Shown here one piece after another: positions 1 through 8,405 of a stretch of DNA of 64,000 nucleotides. Source of the stretch: Streptomyces capillispiralis (GTDB lineage: Bacteria; Actinomycetota; Actinomycetes; Streptomycetales; Streptomycetaceae); contig NZ_VIWV01000001.1 of NCBI RefSeq assembly GCF_007829875.1, positions 4,806,501 to 4,870,500 on the forward strand, written 5' to 3'. Position numbers and translations under genes: made by a program. The first letter of the stretch is position 1. Each line of letters begins with the position of its first letter. The notes under the pieces are model-generated. The model did not search any database. It was not told the DNA's origin and saw nothing but the letters and a program-made list of their open reading frames with translations.

Positions 1-2
1 TC

Positions 3-53
3 GACGAGCTGGGCGGCCCCTCGGAGCCCTCGGGAACCTCCGGGACGAACTGA
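3..53 (+). CDS. C-terminal tail of an upstream gene (partial)
   Basis: An open frame enters from the left edge and stops at TGA (51-53), giving 16 residues rich in Gly, Ser, Pro and Glu. Nothing can be said about function from the tail itself. By recalled synteny with S. coelicolor, where kinases pkaA and pkaB sit in tandem ahead of prfB, it could be the end of PkaA, but this is inference only. Confidence 0.45.
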   Translation, partial: DELGGPSEPSGTSGTN

Positions 54-162
54 GCCTGTTTGCTGATTTGTCGACATTCGGGGGCCGATTTCCGGATCCG
101 CGGTGAAGGCCGGCTCCCCGGACGCGTAGCTTGGGCGACAACACGCGTCGGTAGGAGCAGTC

Positions 163-1407
163 TTGGCACGGAGAATCGGCAGCCGGTACACCGCCCACCA
201 GATCCTCGGGCGGGGCAGCGCCGGGACGGTGTGGCTGGGCGAGGGCCCCGACGGGCCCGTCGCCATCAAGCTGCTGCGTGAGGATCTCTCCTCGGACCAG
301 GAGCTCGTCGGCCGCTTCGTGCAGGAGCGGACGGCGCTGCTCGGTCTGGAGCACCCGCACGTCGTCTCGGTGCGCGACCTGGTGGTCGACGGCAACGACC
401 TCGCGCTGGTCATGGACCTCGTCCGGGGCACGGACCTGCGCACCCGCCTCGACCGGGACCGCAGGCTCGCCCCGGAGGCCGCGGTGGCGATCGCCGCCGA
501 CGTCGCCGACGGGCTGGCGGCGGCCCACGCGGCGGGCGTCGTGCACCGGGACGTGAAGCCGGAGAACGTGCTGCTGGACATGCAGGGCCCGCTCGGTCCC
601 GGAGGCTCGCACCGCGCCCTGCTCACCGACTTCGGCGTGGCGAAACTCATCGACACCCCGCGCCGCACCCGCGCCACGAAGATCATCGGGACGCCGGACT
701 ACCTGGCCCCGGAGATCGTGGAGGGCCTGCCGCCGCGCGCGTCGGTGGACATCTACGCGCTGGCCACGGTCCTCTACGAGCTGCTCGCGGGCTTCACGCC
801 GTTCGGCGGCGGCCACCCGGGCGCCGTCCTGCGCCGCCACGTCACCGAGACGGTCGTCCCGCTCCCGGGCATCCCGGACGAGCTGTGGCAGCTGCTGGTG
901 CAGTGCCTGGCGAAGGCCCCCGCGTCGCGGCTGCGCGCCTCGGAGCTGGGCGCGCGGCTGCGGGAGCTGCTGCCGATGCTGGAGGGGATGCCGCCGCTCG
1001 ACGTGGACGAGCCGGAGACGGAACCGGCGGAGGAGGCGGCGGACGACACCCCGCAGTCCGCCCCGCCCCCGGCCGCCGGGAAGCCGGTGCGCCGCCGTGG
1101 CGCGGTCCCGCTGGTGCCGGGCGCCAGGCCGGCCGACTCCAACCGCGACACCCATACGTCGATGCGGGTGCCCGCCCCCGACGAGCTGGCCGGCGGCGCC
1201 CGCGGCACCGCCCGCGCACCCCGCGCGGCGGGCTCCCCGCGCCCCGGCTCGGCCCGCAACCGCGCGGTCACCCGCCGGCGCCGGCTGGCCCTCGCCGTGG
1301 CGGCGGTGGTCCTGGCGGCGGCGGGCGTGGGCACCTGGCTGGCCGCCGCGGACGACGACACCGCGCCCCCGCAGGACTCCGGGAACTCGGCCCCGGCCAC
1401 CCCCTGA
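163..1407 (+). CDS. pkaB: Membrane Ser/Thr protein kinase, PkaB-like
   Basis: Hanks-type Ser/Thr kinase of 414 aa. The TTG start has an AGGAG ribosome site at 153-157. The glycine-rich loop GRGSAGTV lies at residues 16-23, the ATP-binding lysine in VAIK at 36, the catalytic loop HRDVKPEN from 128, DFG at 156-158, and an APE-like segment (LAPEIVE) in the activation loop. After the kinase domain (about 1-270) comes a Pro/Ala/Arg-rich juxtamembrane linker, then one hydrophobic segment at about 373-393 with only a short outside tail. There are no PASTA repeats, so it is not PknB-type. Length and position just before prfB match S. coelicolor PkaB as I recall it. Substrates are unknown. Confidence 0.85.
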   Translation: MARRIGSRYTAHQILGRGSAGTVWLGEGPDGPVAIKLLREDLSSDQELVGRFVQERTALLGLEHPHVVSVRDLVVDGNDLALVMDLVRGTDLRTRLDRDRRLAPEAAVAIAADVADGLAAAHAAGVVHRDVKPENVLLDMQGPLGPGGSHRALLTDFGVAKLIDTPRRTRATKIIGTPDYLAPEIVEGLPPRASVDIYALATVLYELLAGFTPFGGGHPGAVLRRHVTETVVPLPGIPDELWQLLVQCLAKAPASRLRASELGARLRELLPMLEGMPPLDVDEPETEPAEEAADDTPQSAPPPAAGKPVRRRGAVPLVPGARPADSNRDTHTSMRVPAPDELAGGARGTARAPRAAGSPRPGSARNRAVTRRRRLALAVAAVVLAAAGVGTWLAAADDDTAPPQDSGNSAPATP

Positions 1408-1533
1408 CACCCGGGCCCACCCCCCCCGGCCCCTCCCGGGCGCCCGCCCCGCCCGCCCCGCGGCGGGCCGCCGTCCCGTGCCGCGCCGTGTGGCACCGGC
1501 CCGTGCCCGGCGTGGGCCGGTCGGCGGAGCCGT

Positions 1534-1551
1534 TACGCTGGAGGCGTGGCA
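1534..1551 (+). promoter_or_regulatory. -10 hexamer and probable leaderless start of prfB
   Basis: TACGCT at 1534-1539 fits the Streptomyces -10 consensus TANNNT and lies only 6 nt before the GTG start at 1546. Transcription would therefore begin at or next to the start codon. GGAGG at 1540-1544 overlaps this spacer, too close to the GTG for a normal ribosome site. Confidence 0.5.
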
Positions 1552-2652
1552 GTCGTCGATGTATCCGAAGAGCTCAAGTCCCTCTCCTCGACCATGGAGT
1601 CGATCGAGGCCGTTCTGGACCTCGACAAGCTGAGGGCAGACATCGCCGTGCTCGAGGAGCAGGCGGCCGCGCCGTCCCTGTGGGACAACCCGGACGAGGC
1701 GCAGAAGATCACCAGCAAGCTGTCCCACCTCCAGGCCGAGGTGCGCAAGACCGAGGCGCTGCGCGGACGGATCGACGATCTCGCCGTGCTCTTCGAGATG
1801 GCCGAGGAGGAGGACGACCCGGACACCCGCGCGGAGGCCGAGTCGGAGCTCGTCCTCGTCAAGAAGGCGCTGGACGAGATGGAGGTCCGCACGCTGCTCA
1901 GCGGCGAGTACGACTCCCGCGAGGCGCTGGTCAACATCCGCGCCGAGGCCGGCGGCGTCGACGCGGCCGACTTCGCCGAGAAGCTGCAGCGGATGTACCT
2001 GCGCTGGGCGGAGCAGAAGGGCTACAAGACCGAGCTGATCGAGACGTCGTACGCGGAGGAGGCCGGCATCAAGTCGACCACCTTCTCCGTCCAGGCGCCC
2101 TACGCCTACGGCACCCTCTCCGTGGAGCAGGGCACGCACCGCCTCGTGCGCATCTCGCCCTTCGACAACCAGGGCCGCCGCCAGACCTCCTTCGCGGGCG
2201 TCGAGATCCTCCCCGTGGTCGAGCAGACCGACCACATCGAGATCGACGAGTCCGAGCTGCGGGTGGACGTGTACCGGTCGTCCGGTCCCGGCGGTCAGGG
2301 CGTGAACACCACCGACTCCGCGGTGCGGCTCACCCACCTCCCCACCGGCATCGTGGTCTCCTGCCAGAACGAGCGCTCCCAGATCCAGAACAAGGCCACC
2401 GCGATGAACGTCCTCCAGGCCAAGCTCCTGGAGCGGCGCCGCCAGGAGGAGCAGGCCAAGATGGACGCCCTCAAGGGCGACGGCGGCAACTCCTGGGGCA
2501 ACCAGATGCGTTCGTACGTGCTGCACCCGTACCAGATGGTCAAGGACCTGCGCACGGAGCACGAGGTCGGCAACCCGGAGTCCGTGTTCAACGGCGAGAT
2601 CGACGGTTTCCTGGAGGCCGGAATTCGCTGGCGCAAGCAGCAGGAGAAGTAA
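1546..2652 (+). CDS. prfB: Peptide chain release factor 2
   Basis: Class I release factor of 368 aa that terminates translation at UGA and UAA. The peptidyl-hydrolysis motif GGQ is at residues 249-251 (context GPGGQGVN), and the RF2 stop-recognition tripeptide SPF is at 204-206; RF1 would have PxT here. The reading frame is continuous, so the autoregulatory +1 frameshift found in E. coli prfB is absent. A GTG start is used, with a -10 hexamer immediately upstream. Transcription ends at the strong hairpin at 2681-2717. Confidence 0.97.
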   Translation: MAVVDVSEELKSLSSTMESIEAVLDLDKLRADIAVLEEQAAAPSLWDNPDEAQKITSKLSHLQAEVRKTEALRGRIDDLAVLFEMAEEEDDPDTRAEAESELVLVKKALDEMEVRTLLSGEYDSREALVNIRAEAGGVDAADFAEKLQRMYLRWAEQKGYKTELIETSYAEEAGIKSTTFSVQAPYAYGTLSVEQGTHRLVRISPFDNQGRRQTSFAGVEILPVVEQTDHIEIDESELRVDVYRSSGPGGQGVNTTDSAVRLTHLPTGIVVSCQNERSQIQNKATAMNVLQAKLLERRRQEEQAKMDALKGDGGNSWGNQMRSYVLHPYQMVKDLRTEHEVGNPESVFNGEIDGFLEAGIRWRKQQEK

Positions 2653-2680
2653 CTCCGCGCCCCGTCACCGCTTTGTCGAC

Positions 2681-2717
2681 AAGGCAACTGCCGCCCTTGG
2701 GGCGGCGGTTGCCTTTT
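2681..2717 (+). terminator. Rho-independent terminator after prfB
   Basis: A 15-bp stem (2681-2695 with 2701-2715, one mismatch), a short loop, and a T-run beginning inside the right arm at 2714-2717. Confidence 0.85.
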
Positions 2718-2806
2718 CCTGTCGGGGATGTCTGGGTTTTACATCACACTCACACCTCCACCGGCCCGCAAAGCGTGCGTTGTTGGACATCGCGTACGCA
2801 ACGGCC

Positions 2807-2835
2807 TTGACGTCCTTTTGAAAAATGGGAAGGGT
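2807..2835 (+). promoter_or_regulatory. Candidate promoter for the sortase-substrate gene
   Basis: TTGACG (2807-2812) is followed after 17 nt by AAGGGT (2830-2835), which loosely fits TANNNT. It lies in a locally A/T-richer stretch between the prfB terminator and the next gene. The 310-nt gap between the genes holds only this and the terminator. Confidence 0.4.
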
Positions 2836-2962
2836 GAAGCGTGGCATGCGTATCTCTGGGGCGCATGTGAACCGGGGGGCGTTTTTCCATCGCAGCAACC
2901 CCCGTTGATCACGGCCCCGGGCGCCGCCTCATTGACGATGAGCTACTGGGGGTAGCAACCAC

Positions 2963-3637
2963 ATGACCAAGAAGACGCGGATCCGTGTCGCTCGGATCGC
3001 GGCGGGCGCCGTGATCGCGGCCGGTGCCTCGCTGACGGCGGCCGGCGCGGCCTCCGCACTCGACATCGGCGTGAGCGCCGAGGCGAACGAGAACGGGCTC
3101 GGCCTCGGCCTCGAGGCCGACCTCGACGACCCCGAGGAGCCCACGGACCCGCCGACCGAGATCCCCGACGACCCGACGGACCCGACCGACCCGACGGACC
3201 CCGGGATCCCCACGGACCCGGAGATCCCGACGGACCCGACGGACCCCGAGGTTCCCACCGACCCGACGGACCCGACCGAGCCGGAGGAGCCCACCGAGCC
3301 CACCGAGCCGGAAGAGCCCATCGAGGAGCCCTCCGAGAACCCGGGCAACGGGAACGGCAACGGCAACGGGAACGGCAACGGCGGAGGCAACGGTGGCGGC
3401 AACGCCGCCGACCCCGACGGTGGCGCCTCGACCCAGGAGCAGGGCTCCTCGGCCCTCACCGACACCGGCGAGGAAGCCCCCGCCACGTCGGCCCAGGGCA
3501 GCGGTGAGGAGCTCGCCGAGACCGGTGCCGCCGAGACCACCTTCCTGGTGATCGGCGCCGCCACGATGATCGCCGGCGGTATCGGCTTCCGGGTGCTGCC
3601 GCGCCTGATGACCGGCCGCGGCGGCGCCGCCGCCTGA
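2963..3637 (+). CDS. Sortase-anchored secreted protein with acidic PTDP repeats
   Basis: Protein of 224 aa. A signal peptide with a basic start (TKKTRIRVAR), hydrophobic core and probable cleavage after AASA (about residue 32) is followed by a long acidic repeat region of the type TDPTDPTDPEIP and then a Gly/Asn run (GNGNGNG). The C-terminus has LAETG, a hydrophobic helix and a short Arg-containing tail, the layout of a class E sortase (LAxTG) wall-sorting signal as used by long chaplins. A second LTDTG lies 22 residues earlier. The repeats suggest an extended wall-spanning stalk. No enzymatic domain is visible and function is unknown. GGGGGT before the ATG may serve as ribosome site. Confidence 0.8.
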   Translation: MTKKTRIRVARIAAGAVIAAGASLTAAGAASALDIGVSAEANENGLGLGLEADLDDPEEPTDPPTEIPDDPTDPTDPTDPGIPTDPEIPTDPTDPEVPTDPTDPTEPEEPTEPTEPEEPIEEPSENPGNGNGNGNGNGNGGGNGGGNAADPDGGASTQEQGSSALTDTGEEAPATSAQGSGEELAETGAAETTFLVIGAATMIAGGIGFRVLPRLMTGRGGAAA

Positions 3638-3677
3638 CGGTGGCCGCGCGCGTACGCACCGTACGCATGACGTAGGC

Positions 3678-3715
3678 CGAAGGGCCCGGAGCGCCACCGC
3701 GCTCCGGGCCCTTCG
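3678..3715. terminator. Bidirectional terminator between convergent genes
   Basis: A perfect 16-bp inverted repeat (3678-3693 with 3700-3715) with a 6-nt loop. It sits between the converging sortase-substrate and zinc-ribbon genes and can serve both. Confidence 0.8.
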
Positions 3716-3735
3716 TCGTGTCCCTGGGGCCGCCG

Positions 3736-3927
3736 TCAGGCGGTCTGGTGGGCGAGCAGCGCCACCGCCGCGACCAGTACGGCCAGCAGGGCGATCAGCG
3801 CCATCGGGTTCAGCCCCGCGAAGAAGTTCCCCTGCTGCAGCCGCTCGCGGTTCGCACGGCACACCGGGCACCGGCCCTCGCTCACGGGCGCGGCGCAGTT
3901 CGCGCACACCAGCCGGTCGTACGTCAT
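3736..3927 (-). CDS. Small zinc-ribbon membrane protein
   Basis: Protein of 63 aa starting at ATG 3927, chosen because GAGGAGGG lies just upstream; a longer frame upstream is unsupported. Residues 8-26 carry four cysteines as CANC and CPVC, a classic zinc ribbon, and the C-terminal third is a single hydrophobic helix (about 40-60). The likely topology is a cytoplasmic zinc knuckle anchored by one C-terminal membrane segment. It is divergent from ftsE. Function is unknown. Confidence 0.7.
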   Translation of the reverse strand: MTYDRLVCANCAAPVSEGRCPVCRANRERLQQGNFFAGLNPMALIALLAVLVAAVALLAHQTA

Positions 3928-4192
3928 GCGCTCGCCCTCCTCGCACCGGTTCCATGGACACAACGCCCACGGCCCCGTGAACGTTCCCCTCCACTGTGCC
4001 AGGTTCCGCGGCGATCGGCGCGGGCCCCTGCGCCCCGCACCGCGCCCCCCGGGCCGTACCGGCCACATCAGGGGCCCCGCACATCCGTCACATAGGGCGC
4101 AAGTGTCGCGCAACCCCGGACGGTGACTGCGGTCGTCCTTCCGCTTCGCGTATGGTCACGCTCATCTACCCCCGGCTACCCGTGGTGCATCC

Positions 4193-4882
4193 GTGATCCG
4201 ATTCGACAACGTGTCCAAGGCCTACCCCAAGCAGAACCGTCCTGCACTCAGGGATGTCTCCCTGGAAGTGGAGAAGGGCGAGTTCGTGTTCCTCGTGGGG
4301 TCCTCCGGCTCCGGAAAGTCCACCTTCCTGCGGCTGATCCTCCGCGAGGAGCGGGCCAGCCACGGACAGGTGCACGTCCTGGGCAAGGACCTCGCCCGCG
4401 TCTCCAACTGGAAGGTGCCGCAGATCCGGCGCCAGCTGGGGACGGTGTTCCAGGACTTCCGCCTGCTGCCGAACAAGACGGTCGCCGAGAACGTCGCCTT
4501 CGCGCAGGAGGTCATCGGCAAGTCGCGCGGCGAGATCCGCAAGTCCGTGCCGCAGGTGCTCGACCTCGTCGGGCTCGGCGGCAAGGAGGACCGCATGCCG
4601 GGCGAGCTCTCCGGCGGTGAGCAGCAGCGCGTGGCCATCGCGCGGGCCTTCGTCAACCGGCCCAAGCTGCTCATCTGCGACGAGCCCACCGGCAACCTCG
4701 ACCCGCAGACCTCCGTCGGCATCATGAAGCTGCTCGACCGCATCAACCGGACGGGCACCACCGTGGTGATGGCGACGCACGACCAGAACATCGTGGACCA
4801 GATGCGCAAGCGCGTCATCGAGCTGGAGAAGGGCCGTCTCGTCCGCGACCAGGCACGCGGCGTCTACGGCTACCAGCACTGA
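4193..4882 (+). CDS. ftsE: Cell-division ABC ATPase FtsE
   Basis: ATPase of 229 aa, partner of FtsX; together they regulate peptidoglycan hydrolases at the septum rather than transport a solute. Walker A GSSGSGKST is at 36-44, the Q-loop in TVFQDFRL, the ABC signature LSGGEQQR at about 139-146, Walker B LLICDEPT at about 159-166, and the H-loop in ATHDQ. A GTG start was chosen to give the canonical MIRFDNVSKAY beginning. ftsX follows after 29 nt, forming an operon. Confidence 0.96.
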   Translation: MIRFDNVSKAYPKQNRPALRDVSLEVEKGEFVFLVGSSGSGKSTFLRLILREERASHGQVHVLGKDLARVSNWKVPQIRRQLGTVFQDFRLLPNKTVAENVAFAQEVIGKSRGEIRKSVPQVLDLVGLGGKEDRMPGELSGGEQQRVAIARAFVNRPKLLICDEPTGNLDPQTSVGIMKLLDRINRTGTTVVMATHDQNIVDQMRKRVIELEKGRLVRDQARGVYGYQH

Positions 4883-4911
4883 CGCTCCACGGAAAGGCTT
4901 GATCAGACGCC

Positions 4912-5829
4912 ATGCGCGCCCAGTTCGTCCTGTCGGAGATCGGCGTCGGTCTCCGCCGCAACCTGACGATGACCTTCGCGGTCGTCGTCTCCGTCGCCCT
5001 GTCGCTCGCCCTGTTCGGCGGGTCGCTCCTGATGAGCGACCAGGTCAACAGCATGAAGGGCTACTGGTACGACAAGGTCAACGTCTCCATCTTCCTGTGC
5101 AACAAGAGTGACGCCGAGTCCGACCCCCACTGCGCCAAGGGCGCGGTGACCGACGACCAGAAGGGCCAGATCAAGGCCGACCTGGAGAAGATGTCGGTCG
5201 TCGACACGGTGACGTACGAGTCGCAGGACGAGGCGTACAAGCACTACAAGGAGCAGTTCGGCGACTCGCCGCTGGCCAGCTCCCTCACGCCGGACCAGAT
5301 GCAGGAGTCGTACCGCATCAAGCTGAAGGACCCGGAGAAGTACCAGGTCATCGCGACCGCCTTCGACGGGCGGGACGGCGTGCAGTCGGTGCAGGACCAG
5401 AAGGGCATCCTGGACAACCTCTTCGAGCTGCTGAACGGCATGAACTGGGCCGCCCGCGCGGTGATGGCCCTGATGCTGGTGGTGGCCCTGATGCTGATCG
5501 TGAACACGGTGCGCGTCTCCGCGTTCAGCCGCCGGCGCGAGACCGGCATCATGCGGCTGGTCGGTGCCTCCGGCTTCTACATCCAGGCGCCGTTCATCAT
5601 GGAGGCCGCGGTCGCCGGGCTCATCGGCGGCACGCTCGCGTGCGGATTCCTGCTCGTCGCGCGGTACTTCATCATCGACCACGGACTGGCCCTGTCCGAG
5701 AAACTGAACCTGATCAACTTCATCGGCTGGGACGCCGTACTGACGAAGCTGCCGCTCATCCTCGCGACCAGTCTGCTGATGCCCGCGTTGGCCGCTTTCT
5801 TCGCGTTGCGCAAGTATCTGAAGGTGTGA
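4912..5829 (+). CDS. ftsX: Cell-division membrane protein FtsX
   Basis: Protein of 305 aa with the FtsX/MacB-type permease topology. TM1 is at about 20-42, a roughly 140-residue extracellular domain follows, then three TM helices at about 181-203, 225-250 and 280-300. The extracellular loop, which in actinobacteria engages RipC-type hydrolases, contains two cysteines (CNKSDAESDPHC) that could form a disulfide. It is co-transcribed with ftsE and followed by a terminator hairpin. Confidence 0.95.
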   Translation: MRAQFVLSEIGVGLRRNLTMTFAVVVSVALSLALFGGSLLMSDQVNSMKGYWYDKVNVSIFLCNKSDAESDPHCAKGAVTDDQKGQIKADLEKMSVVDTVTYESQDEAYKHYKEQFGDSPLASSLTPDQMQESYRIKLKDPEKYQVIATAFDGRDGVQSVQDQKGILDNLFELLNGMNWAARAVMALMLVVALMLIVNTVRVSAFSRRRETGIMRLVGASGFYIQAPFIMEAAVAGLIGGTLACGFLLVARYFIIDHGLALSEKLNLINFIGWDAVLTKLPLILATSLLMPALAAFFALRKYLKV

Positions 5830-5839
5830 CTCTTGCCAA

Positions 5840-5877
5840 AAGGGGCGTGCGGCCAACCGGCCGTACGCCCCTTCGCG
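5840..5877 (+). terminator. Terminator after ftsEX
   Basis: A 15-bp stem (5840-5854 with 5859-5873, one mismatch) with a tetraloop AACC just after the ftsX stop. No long T-run follows, as is common in Streptomyces. Confidence 0.75.
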
Positions 5878-5883
5878 TTGTCC

Positions 5884-5902
5884 TAGACTCACCGGCATGT
5901 CA
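5884..5902 (+). promoter_or_regulatory. -10 hexamer and probable leaderless start of the S41 protease gene
   Basis: TAGACT at 5884-5889 lies 7 nt before the ATG at 5897, and no ribosome binding site is present in between. Confidence 0.5.
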
Positions 5903-7057
5903 GGTCGTGACCCGTTCTGTCAGCCCCGCCGGATCCGCCGCGGGGCCGCCCTGACCTTGGTGTTCGCCGGCGTGCTGGTCGCCGGTGCCGCCACGGGCAA
6001 CCTGCCCGGGACCGACCGCGAGCCCACGGCGGACGGGGCCCGTCCGGCCGAACCCGTCGGCCACCACGCCGACGTCGCCCGGGCCGCCGAGGAGGCCGCC
6101 GCCGAGGGCGCGTCCCCCCTGGAGGCCGCCCGACGGGCCGTCAGCCGCAGCGGGGACCGCTGGGCGGCCGTCTACTCGCCCGCCGAGTACGAGGAGTTCG
6201 AGGACGCCCTGGACGGCCGGTACACCGGCGTCGGCCTGTGGGCCCGCGAGCGCGACGGCCGGATCGAGGTGACCAAGGTGGGCGGCGGCACCCCCGCGGC
6301 CGGTGCCGGGATCCGCGCGGGCGACCGGCTGCGCAGCGTCGACGGGAAGCCGGTCGACGGACGGCCCGTCACCGAGGTCGTCTCCCTGCTGCGCGGCGAC
6401 ACCACCGGCGAACCCGCCGGCACCACCGTCCGCCTCGGCCTGGAGCGCGGCACGCGCGCGTGGCACGAGACCCTGCGCCGCGCCCGCCTGTCCCGGGACA
6501 CGGTCACCGTCCGCGAGCTGGCCTCCCGCGCCACCGTCATCAAGGTCGGCGCCTTCACCAAGGGCTCGGGCGAGCAGGTCCGCACCGCCGTGCGCCGGGC
6601 CCCGGCCGGCTCCGGGATCGTGCTCGACCTGCGGGGCAACCCCGGCGGCCTGGTCGCCGAGGCGGTCACCGCGGCCTCCGCCTTCCTCGACGGCGGGCTG
6701 GTCGCCACGTACGACGTCGAGGGCGAGCAGCGCGCCCTGCATGCCGAGCCGGGCGGCGACACCGCCAGACCCCTGGTCGCGCTCGTCGACGGCGGCACGA
6801 TGAGCGCGGCCGAACTGCTCACCGGCGCCCTCAAGGACCGCGGCCGGGCGGTCGTCGTGGGTTCCCGCACCTTCGGCAAGGGGTCGGTGCAGATGCCCAC
6901 CCCGCTGCCCGACGGCTCCGTCGCCGAGCTGACCGTCGGCCACTACCGGACCCCCTCCGGCCGGGAGGTCGACGGCCGCGGCCTCACCCCCGACCTGGAG
7001 GCCGGCGAACAGGCGCTCCAGCGGGCCGAGACGGTCCTCGGCGGCCTGGGCCGGTAG
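5897..7057 (+). CDS. C-terminal processing peptidase (S41 family)
   Basis: Exported tail-specific protease of 386 aa. An N-terminal signal/anchor helix (about 16-34) precedes a PDZ domain (about 105-185, GVGLWARERDGRIEVTKV onward) and the S41 catalytic domain. The Ser/Lys dyad is visible: Ser303 in GGTMSAAE and Lys328 in TFGKGSVQ, 25 residues apart as usual. The substrate-binding strand VLDLRGNPGG lies at about 239-248. It follows ftsEX but has its own promoter signal. It probably trims cell-envelope proteins; substrates are unknown. Confidence 0.92.
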   Translation: MSGRDPFCQPRRIRRGAALTLVFAGVLVAGAATGNLPGTDREPTADGARPAEPVGHHADVARAAEEAAAEGASPLEAARRAVSRSGDRWAAVYSPAEYEEFEDALDGRYTGVGLWARERDGRIEVTKVGGGTPAAGAGIRAGDRLRSVDGKPVDGRPVTEVVSLLRGDTTGEPAGTTVRLGLERGTRAWHETLRRARLSRDTVTVRELASRATVIKVGAFTKGSGEQVRTAVRRAPAGSGIVLDLRGNPGGLVAEAVTAASAFLDGGLVATYDVEGEQRALHAEPGGDTARPLVALVDGGTMSAAELLTGALKDRGRAVVVGSRTFGKGSVQMPTPLPDGSVAELTVGHYRTPSGREVDGRGLTPDLEAGEQALQRAETVLGGLGR

Positions 7058-7128
7058 GGCCCCCGCGTCCGGCCCGTCGGTAATCGGCTTCCCGTCGACC
7101 CCCTCCCTAGTGCGAAAATGGCTCCACT

Positions 7129-7608
7129 ATGGCTAAGGAAAAAGGGCGCAAGCTGATCGCGCAGAACAAGAAGGCGCGGCACGACTACCTCATCATCGAC
7201 ACCTACGAGGCGGGCCTGGTCCTCACCGGCACCGAGGTGAAGTCCCTGCGCCAGGGCCGGGCGTCGCTGGTGGACGGCTTCGTCCAGCTGGACGGGCACG
7301 AGGCGTGGCTGCACAACGTGCACGTCCCCGAGTACAGCCAGGGCACCTGGACCAACCACAGCGCGCGGCGCAAGCGCAAGCTGCTGCTGCACCGCGCGGA
7401 GATCGACAAGCTGGAGTCCAAGTCCCAGGAGACCGGGCACACCATCGTGCCGCTCGCCCTGTACTTCAAGGACGGCCGCGCGAAGGTCGAGATCGCGCTG
7501 GCCAAGGGCAAGAAGGAGTACGACAAGCGGCAGACGCTGCGGGAGAAGCAGGACCGGCGCGAGACGGAGCGGGCGATCTCCGCGGTGCGCAGGAAGCAGC
7601 GGGCCTGA
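7129..7608 (+). CDS. smpB: SsrA-binding protein SmpB
   Basis: OB-fold protein of 159 aa that delivers tmRNA to stalled ribosomes. It begins with KGRKLIAQNKKARHDY and contains the family hallmarks TGTEVKSLRQGRASL and the basic C-terminal tail (KKEYDKRQTLREKQDRRE) that threads the empty mRNA channel. The tmRNA gene itself follows 155 nt downstream, the usual actinobacterial pairing. Confidence 0.97.
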   Translation: MAKEKGRKLIAQNKKARHDYLIIDTYEAGLVLTGTEVKSLRQGRASLVDGFVQLDGHEAWLHNVHVPEYSQGTWTNHSARRKRKLLLHRAEIDKLESKSQETGHTIVPLALYFKDGRAKVEIALAKGKKEYDKRQTLREKQDRRETERAISAVRRKQRA

Positions 7609-7700
7609 GCGGGAACAGCCGGGGGCCCGTCCGCGTTGTACGGGGTACCACGGCGGGATGACCGGTGTTAATACGGTGGCATCGTCGGGTACCGGTCACG

Positions 7701-7706
7701 TACGAT
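7701..7706 (+). promoter_or_regulatory. Candidate -10 for the tmRNA precursor
   Basis: TACGAT lies about 58 nt upstream of the mature tmRNA 5' end. A precursor trimmed by RNase P would be expected. No clear -35 is visible. Confidence 0.3.
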
Positions 7707-7763
7707 GGCACCTGCACCTCACAGAGGGTGCGTGCCCCCTCCGGGGGGTTGAAAAATCAACAT

Positions 7764-8163
7764 GGGGATGATCGGTTTCGACAGCGGCTGTCGAAGCAGG
7801 GGAAGCGTGTCGAGGAAGCGGCCATGATCTCGTAAACCACAGGCCGAAAAAATAATCGCCAATTCCAAGCGATCCATCTCCCAGGGCGAGCTCGCCCTCG
7901 CTGCCTGATCTTCAGGTAGCGAGCAGCGGCTCCCCTACTTAAGGGAGTGTCAGCCCGGGGGTGTTCCCGACCCGGATCCTGGCATCATCTAGGGGACTAA
8001 ACCTTGATCCTGGTCACGGGGTGAAGAGGGAAAACACACAGTGACTGGGCCCGTCGGAGACTTGTCGGCGTGATCTCCGGGGCCGAGAAAAGCACAGCCG
8101 ACTGCACACGGAGAAGCCCTGATTCCGCACCGTTGGACGCGGGTTCGATTCCCGCCATCTCCA
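7764..8163 (+). ncRNA. ssrA: Transfer-messenger RNA (tmRNA)
   Basis: The tRNA-like acceptor is formed by GGGGATG (7764-7770) pairing with CATCTCC (8156-8162), and the T-arm GCGGGTTCGATTCCCGC lies just before the 3' end. CCA is not encoded. The tag frame resumes at GCC 7858 and ends at TGA 7906-7908, encoding ANSKRSISQGELALAA, which has the ALAA degron recognised by Clp proteases. The RNA rescues ribosomes on non-stop mRNAs with SmpB. The length of 400 nt is normal. Confidence 0.95.
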
Positions 8164-8174
8164 CGAAGGCGACT

Positions 8175-8212
8175 GGTGACGTGTGCCCGCGGACGACGCG
8201 GGCCACGTCACC
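8175..8212 (+). terminator. Hairpin just downstream of tmRNA
   Basis: GGTGACGTG (8175-8183) pairs with CACGTCACC (8204-8212), with an inner stem GCCCGCG/CGCGGGC stacked inside. There is no T-run. It may be a terminator or 3' processing structure. Confidence 0.6.
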
Positions 8213-8277
8213 TTCGTCGTTACCGCGCGGCCGCGCCGCGCGAGCGGGGGCTCCGCCACCCGCACCCCCTCTGTGGG

Positions 8278-8313
8278 CACAGGCCCCGTCGCTTTCGAGC
8301 GGCGGGGCCTGTG
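8278..8313 (+). terminator. Second hairpin terminator before the esterase gene
   Basis: A 15-bp stem with one mismatch (8278-8292 with 8299-8313) in the 236-nt gap between tmRNA and the esterase gene. It probably insulates the next gene from tmRNA transcription. Confidence 0.65.
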
Positions 8314-8385
8314 TCATGCCCGCCCACATGGTCCCGGCGCTGCGATGTGGTGCCCGCACCCATATCGGGGGGTGGTTCACGCTTC

Positions 8386-8405
8386 TACGTTCCCTCCCCA
8401 TGACA
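8386..8405 (+). promoter_or_regulatory. -10 hexamer near the esterase start
   Basis: TACGTT (8386-8391) lies 8 nt before the ATG at 8400. This suggests a leaderless or near-leaderless transcript. Confidence 0.4.

Noticed and set aside
1546..1660. Programmed frameshift in prfB
   Set aside because: The coding frame is continuous and contains no internal UGA near codon 25.
885..2810. 641-residue plus frame over the pkaB end and prfB
   Set aside because: Arg/Gly/Ala-rich shadow frame; pkaB and prfB have clear motifs in the other frame.
8070..8399. N-terminal extension of the esterase frame
   Set aside because: It overlaps the 3' end of tmRNA, and the signal peptide starts at ATG 8400.
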